Origin: an uncultured Brachyspira sp.
GTDB taxonomy: Bacteria > Cyanobacteriota > Vampirovibrionia > Gastranaerophilales > Gastranaerophilaceae
Direction of reading: 5' to 3'
Assembly: GCA_900321895.1 (NCBI GenBank)
Contig: ONYB01000029.1
Coordinates: forward strand, 1 to 16,053
Length of the DNA stretch: 16,053 bases
The position numbers were made by a program, and so were the translations under genes. Below are positions 12,886-16,053 of this stretch, in pieces. Position 1 is the stretch's first letter. Each line of letters begins with the position of its first letter. The notes under the pieces were generated by a model that was given only the letters and a program-made list of their open reading frames with translations, had not been told where the DNA came from and made no database searches.

Positions 12886-13200
12886 ATGGAGCAAATAGAT
12901 AAAATAATAACTAATTTAAATCGAACCATAAAAAAATGGTTTTCGGATTTTGACGGTCTGTATCTTTACGGTTCGTATGCTTTAGGCAATGCGACAAAAG
13001 ATAGCGATATTGATTTAGTTGCTTTGTTTGGTTCAAAACTTCCGAGAGAAAAACGTATGAACTTATGGAAGGTTATTGGTGAAATTGAAGCAGAACTCGG
13101 TGTTACACTCGATTTGCACCCTATGACATTGGTAGAGCTAAAACAAAATCCAATTTATTACAAAGAAGTCGTTGATAAAGGAGTTTATTATGGAGCTTGA
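12886..13200 (+). CDS. MNT-type minimal nucleotidyltransferase (antitoxin of a HEPN/MNT pair)
   Basis: This 104-aa protein is a small polymerase-beta-fold nucleotidyltransferase. The signature GSYALGNATKDSDIDLVALF starts at residue 29: G29-S30, then metal-binding D41 and D43, with the third acid D76 in LDLHPM. In characterised HEPN/MNT systems such proteins neutralise a HEPN RNase by adding AMP to it. ATG 12886 fits the family and lacks a Shine-Dalgarno, with TATAAT six bases upstream. The gene ends with an AAAGGAG motif placed to start a downstream overlapping gene at 13190, the usual HEPN position, but that frame stops after 14 codons. The catalytic residues look intact, so the protein itself may still be active. 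Confidence 0.85.
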   Translation: MEQIDKIITNLNRTIKKWFSDFDGLYLYGSYALGNATKDSDIDLVALFGSKLPREKRMNLWKVIGEIEAELGVTLDLHPMTLVELKQNPIYYKEVVDKGVYYGA

Positions 13201-13234
13201 TAACTTTTTCTCGACAAATCCAGTATTTATATGA
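13190..13234 (+). pseudogene. 14-codon stub at the HEPN toxin position
   Basis: ATG 13190 overlaps the end of the MNT gene and has AAAGGAG (13177-13183) six bases upstream, the best-placed Shine-Dalgarno in this region. The frame reads MELDNFFSTNPVFI and ends at TGA 13232-13234. No HEPN motif (RxxxxH) follows in any frame before clpB starts 48 bp later. This is probably a deleted HEPN toxin gene that has kept its translation start. A functional leader peptide is the alternative. Confidence 0.45.
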
Positions 13235-13262
13235 TTGCTATAAGGTGAACCTCTGGTATTAT
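13235..13262 (+). promoter_or_regulatory. Candidate promoter of clpB
   Basis: TTGCTA (13235-13240) and TATTAT (13257-13262) are 16 bp apart. The predicted +1 near 13269 leaves a 13-nt leader with AGGGGG before ATG 13282. The -10 would include the upstream in-frame ATG at 13261, arguing against that codon as the start. Confidence 0.45.
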
Positions 13263-13281
13263 GGAGAAAACAGGGGGCTTT

Positions 13282-15912
13282 ATGGATTTAACCGAACACA
13301 TTCAATATATTATTCACTCGGCAAAAACTATCGTTTATGCAAGAGATTACGCTCAGGTCGAACCTGATCATATTATGCTTGCACTGTTTTTGGACGAAAA
13401 CGATTTGCCTAAAATTATGTTGCAAAAAATTGGACTGGACAACCCGAGGTTAATTCGTGATTACAACAATACCATTCCGAGAAAATCAGGCGGGAGTTCC
13501 CCTCAAAAAAAACAAGACCCACCGCTTTCGCAAGCCACTATTGCGTTTTTGGAAAGTGCCGAGAAGGAAGCCCTTGCCGTCGGTGAAAAAACAGTCAGTA
13601 TTGAACACTTATTTTTGGCTTTGTTTAAAAAGCCAACCGTCAATATGCTCTACATTTTCAAGCAATATAGCGTAAATCCACGTGACCTTTACGCAGATAT
13701 GAAAGAAATTGTAGCAAATATGACAACCGTCGAGATTAAAAACGGTGAAATAGTTTCGGAAAGTGGAGGAAATTCCTCAAACTCTGACGAAAAAGACGAC
13801 AAAAAGAAAGAGGAAAATCCGCTCGAAAAATATACTCAAGATTTAACGGAAATAGCTTCAAAAAATAAACTCGATCCCGTAATCGGCAGAGATGATGAAA
13901 TTCGTCGTGTTATTCAGATTTTGAACAGACGTTCAAAAAATAATCCTGTAATTGTCGGCGAACCGGGAGTTGGTAAAACCGCCGTAATTGAAGGACTTGC
14001 ACAGAGAATTATTAAAGGCGATGTTCCGGAAAGCTTAAAGAATGATAAAATTCTTTCACTTGATTTGGGGGTTCTTTTGGCAGGGGCTTCTTATCGTGGA
14101 GAATTTGAGGACAGGTTAAAAAGTGTTTTGAAAAAAATTGAAGAAAAAGCCGACGATTTAATGCTTTTTATTGACGAAATCCACACCATTATGGGAATGG
14201 GAGCGTCAGAAGGTTCTGTTGATGCGGGCAATCTTTTAAAGCCTATGCTTGCACGTGGAAATGTTCGCATAATCGGTGCGACAACCCTTGATGAATACAA
14301 AAAATATATCGAAAAAGATAAAGCTCTTGAACGTCGTTTTCAGCCGGTTATCGTCGATGAGCCGTCTGTCGGTACGGCAATCAGTATTTTGCGTGGGTTA
14401 AAAAATAAATATGAGGTTTATCATGGAATAAAAATTCTTGATGAAGCTCTTGTTCAAGCCGTAAAACTTTCTCACAGATACATTTCTGACAGATATTTGC
14501 CTGATAAAGCTATAGATTTAATTGATGAGGCTGCATCTTCTTTGAGGATAAATATTGACACCATGCCGGAAGAAATAGATACCTACACAAGAGAAAAACT
14601 TCAATTAGAGATTGAAAGAAAAACTCTCGAAGAGGAAGGTTCAAAAGAATCTGAAGGAAAAATTTCAAAAATTACTAAAAAAATTGAAACTCTTGAAGGT
14701 AAAATTACGAAATTAAAGGAACAATGGCTGCAAGAAAAGAAAATTATTACAAATACAACTACGGTGAAAAAGAATTTGGAAATTTTGAAATCGCAAATTG
14801 AAATTGCACAAAAGAAAGGTGAGTTGACAACTTCGTTAGAAGAAAAATATAAACAAACAAAAGAGTTGGAGAAAAAACTTCAACAGCTTCAATCCGACAA
14901 AACTAAAAAGCGATTAATAAAAGAACAGCTTGATGCGGATGATATTTCTGCTGTAGTTGCAAAATGGACGGGAATTCCGACGACACGACTCGTGGAGGAT
15001 GAATCAAAAAAACTCGTGCAAATGGAAGATTTTCTTCACAAACGTTTAATCGGGCAAGATGAGGCTGTTCAAAAAATTGCAAACGCAATCAGACTTTCTC
15101 GTTCAGGCTTGCGTGACAGCAAGCGTCCGATAGGGTCGTTCCTGTTTTTAGGACCTACTGGTGTGGGTAAAACCGAACTTGGTAAAACTCTTGCCGAATT
15201 TTTATTTAACGACGAAGATGCCCTGATAAGAATTGATATGAGCGAATTTATGGAAAAATCCGCAATTTCAAGGCTTACTGGGACAACTGCGGGTTATGTC
15301 GGTTATGAAGAAGGCGGGCAGTTGACTGAGGCTGTTAGGCGGAAACCGTATTCTGTAGTGCTTTTTGATGAAATAGAAAAAGCTCACCCTGATATTTTTA
15401 ATATTATGCTTCAAATGTTTGACGATGGAAGACTAACGGACGGACAAGGTAAATTGATTGATTTTAAAAATACTGTTTTAATTATGACGAGTAACCTTGG
15501 AAGTGACATTTTGCTTGACAATCAGCTTTCGCAGGATGAAAAACGTGAGCAGGTAAACAAGCTTCTCCGACAAAAATTCAAGCCGGAATTTATAAACAGA
15601 ATTGATGAAATAATTACATTTACTCCGCTTACCCTTGCAGAACTTGCCAAAATCGTTGAAATCCAAACAGCCTCCCTGAAAAAACGAGTGGAAGAGCAGG
15701 GCATGGATTTAGAAATTACGGAAAACGCAAAAATATTTCTCGCAAATGAGGGTTACGAGCCACTTTATGGAGCACGTCCATTGCGTCGTGTAATCCGCAA
15801 AGAAATAGAAATTCCCCTGTCGATGAAAATTCTTGAAAATGAATTTACGCACGGCGACACAATCCTAATCGACTGCACAGACAGCAAACTTGTGATTGGG
15901 AAGAAGAACTAA
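13282..15912 (+). CDS. clpB: ClpB-type AAA+ disaggregase
   Basis: This hexameric ATPase, 876 aa, extracts proteins from aggregates with DnaK. It has two N-terminal Clp repeats (about 4-60 and 83-145), then a charged linker (160-185). AAA1 has Walker A GEPGVGKT (K232), Walker B LMLFIDE (E299) and arginine finger region ALERRF (R351/R352). A long coiled-coil middle domain (about 430-550), with QWLQEKKIITNT, is typical of ClpB, not ClpC. AAA2 has Walker A GPTGVGKTE (K630), pore loop GYVG (671-674) and Walker B VVLFDEIE (E697). No ClpP-binding IGF/IGL loop is seen after TSNLGSDILL. ATG 13282 is chosen for the family-like start MDLTEHIQ and AGGGGG upstream; 13261 is the alternative. It lies downstream of dnaK. 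Confidence 0.95.
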   Translation: MDLTEHIQYIIHSAKTIVYARDYAQVEPDHIMLALFLDENDLPKIMLQKIGLDNPRLIRDYNNTIPRKSGGSSPQKKQDPPLSQATIAFLESAEKEALAVGEKTVSIEHLFLALFKKPTVNMLYIFKQYSVNPRDLYADMKEIVANMTTVEIKNGEIVSESGGNSSNSDEKDDKKKEENPLEKYTQDLTEIASKNKLDPVIGRDDEIRRVIQILNRRSKNNPVIVGEPGVGKTAVIEGLAQRIIKGDVPESLKNDKILSLDLGVLLAGASYRGEFEDRLKSVLKKIEEKADDLMLFIDEIHTIMGMGASEGSVDAGNLLKPMLARGNVRIIGATTLDEYKKYIEKDKALERRFQPVIVDEPSVGTAISILRGLKNKYEVYHGIKILDEALVQAVKLSHRYISDRYLPDKAIDLIDEAASSLRINIDTMPEEIDTYTREKLQLEIERKTLEEEGSKESEGKISKITKKIETLEGKITKLKEQWLQEKKIITNTTTVKKNLEILKSQIEIAQKKGELTTSLEEKYKQTKELEKKLQQLQSDKTKKRLIKEQLDADDISAVVAKWTGIPTTRLVEDESKKLVQMEDFLHKRLIGQDEAVQKIANAIRLSRSGLRDSKRPIGSFLFLGPTGVGKTELGKTLAEFLFNDEDALIRIDMSEFMEKSAISRLTGTTAGYVGYEEGGQLTEAVRRKPYSVVLFDEIEKAHPDIFNIMLQMFDDGRLTDGQGKLIDFKNTVLIMTSNLGSDILLDNQLSQDEKREQVNKLLRQKFKPEFINRIDEIITFTPLTLAELAKIVEIQTASLKKRVEEQGMDLEITENAKIFLANEGYEPLYGARPLRRVIRKEIEIPLSMKILENEFTHGDTILIDCTDSKLVIGKKN

Positions 15913-16053
15913 GTGAAGTGCAAAACGTCAATGATAAAGTAACTAATTTTACGTAAAGGACTTTTTACGAGCCCGAGCAGAGGCATGAGCGAAGCGAAAG
16001 GTGAGCAAAAATCAACGGAAACGTTGAGTTTTCGTTGTGATTGCGAACGGTGC
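15913..16053. repeat. GC-rich structured intergenic repeat, copy B (runs off window)
   Basis: After clpB there is first an AT-rich part with ATAAAGTAAC and ACGTAAAGGACTT, near matches of the spacer at 3808-3859, and TTTACGAGCCCGA (15964-15976), inverse of 8396-8408. Then comes the purine-rich block GAGCGAAGCGAAAGGTGAGCA (15987-16007; write as GAGCGAAGC, GGTGAGCA), like 165-185. A hairpin TCAACG-GAAA-CGTTGA (16012-16027) with a GNRA tetraloop follows. The far end is cut by the window. No terminator or gene is seen here. Confidence 0.5.

Noticed and set aside
13261..13282. A clpB start at ATG 13261 giving 883 aa.
   Set aside because: The first seven residues (MEKTGGF) do not look like a Clp N-terminus, the Shine-Dalgarno distance is 13 bases, and the ATG overlaps the likely -10. 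ATG 13282 is preferred.
13282..15912. ClpC or ClpA identity for the AAA+ protein.
   Set aside because: The long coiled-coil middle domain and the absence of an IGF/IGL ClpP-binding loop fit ClpB, and dnaK is nearby.
8396..15976. A 13-base inverted match taken as proof of a repeat.
   Set aside because: A 13-mer match is expected a few times by chance in 16 kb on two strands. It is used only as a supporting detail alongside the shared layout and the 20-mer.

Overview
The window looks like a piece of a low-GC, AT-biased bacterial chromosome. My best guess is a gut-associated uncultured lineage such as the non-photosynthetic cyanobacterial relatives (Vampirovibrionia/Gastranaerophilales). That guess rests on general resemblance of the gene set (GGGtGRT/NifU-like pair, RgpF-type sugar protein, EF-hand GH13 enzyme, ClpB) and codon style. 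No marker here proves it.

Layout. Positions 1-69 are the 3' part of a tRNA-Arg(UCU), followed by a strong terminator. Next comes a small island scar (113-503): a GC-rich structured repeat, a 15/16-nt copy of the tRNA 3' end, and the C-terminal remnant of a large serine recombinase whose reading frame runs into that copy. A solo OmpR-type response regulator (minus) diverges from an unrecognised protein rich in predicted beta strands (plus). A stretch without an intact gene (2190-2761) holds a decayed minus-strand reading frame, a cluster of G/C-rich palindromes that stays open in that frame, and a terminator. On the minus strand follow the NifU-like scaffold and GGGtGRT operon (with a textbook promoter and terminator), a single-pass membrane protein of unknown function, rmlA followed by a secreted GH13 amylase-family protein, and a small helical protein. 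A GT2 glycosyltransferase (plus) and an RgpF-like protein (minus) converge with overlapping 3' ends. The window closes with dnaK, an orphan MNT-type nucleotidyltransferase antitoxin with a 14-codon stub where its HEPN toxin should be, clpB, and a second copy of the GC-rich structured repeat.

How the genes work together. DnaK and ClpB form the classical protein disaggregation pair. RmlA (dTDP-sugar precursor), GT2 and the RgpF-like protein point to cell-surface polysaccharide synthesis, although rmlB/C/D are not here. The NifU-like and GGGtGRT proteins are a known conserved pair whose joint function is unsettled.

Most notable observations: (1) three genes (response regulator, GT2, MNT) lack a Shine-Dalgarno and have TATAAT followed by exactly six bases and then ATG, which predicts leaderless mRNAs, whereas nearly all other genes here have a clear Shine-Dalgarno; (2) a recombinase-end/tRNA-copy scar; (3) an intergenic repeat family with GNRA-loop hairpins and period-8 short tandem repeats; (4) a truncated HEPN/MNT module. 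No CRISPR array, rRNA or intact mobile element was seen.
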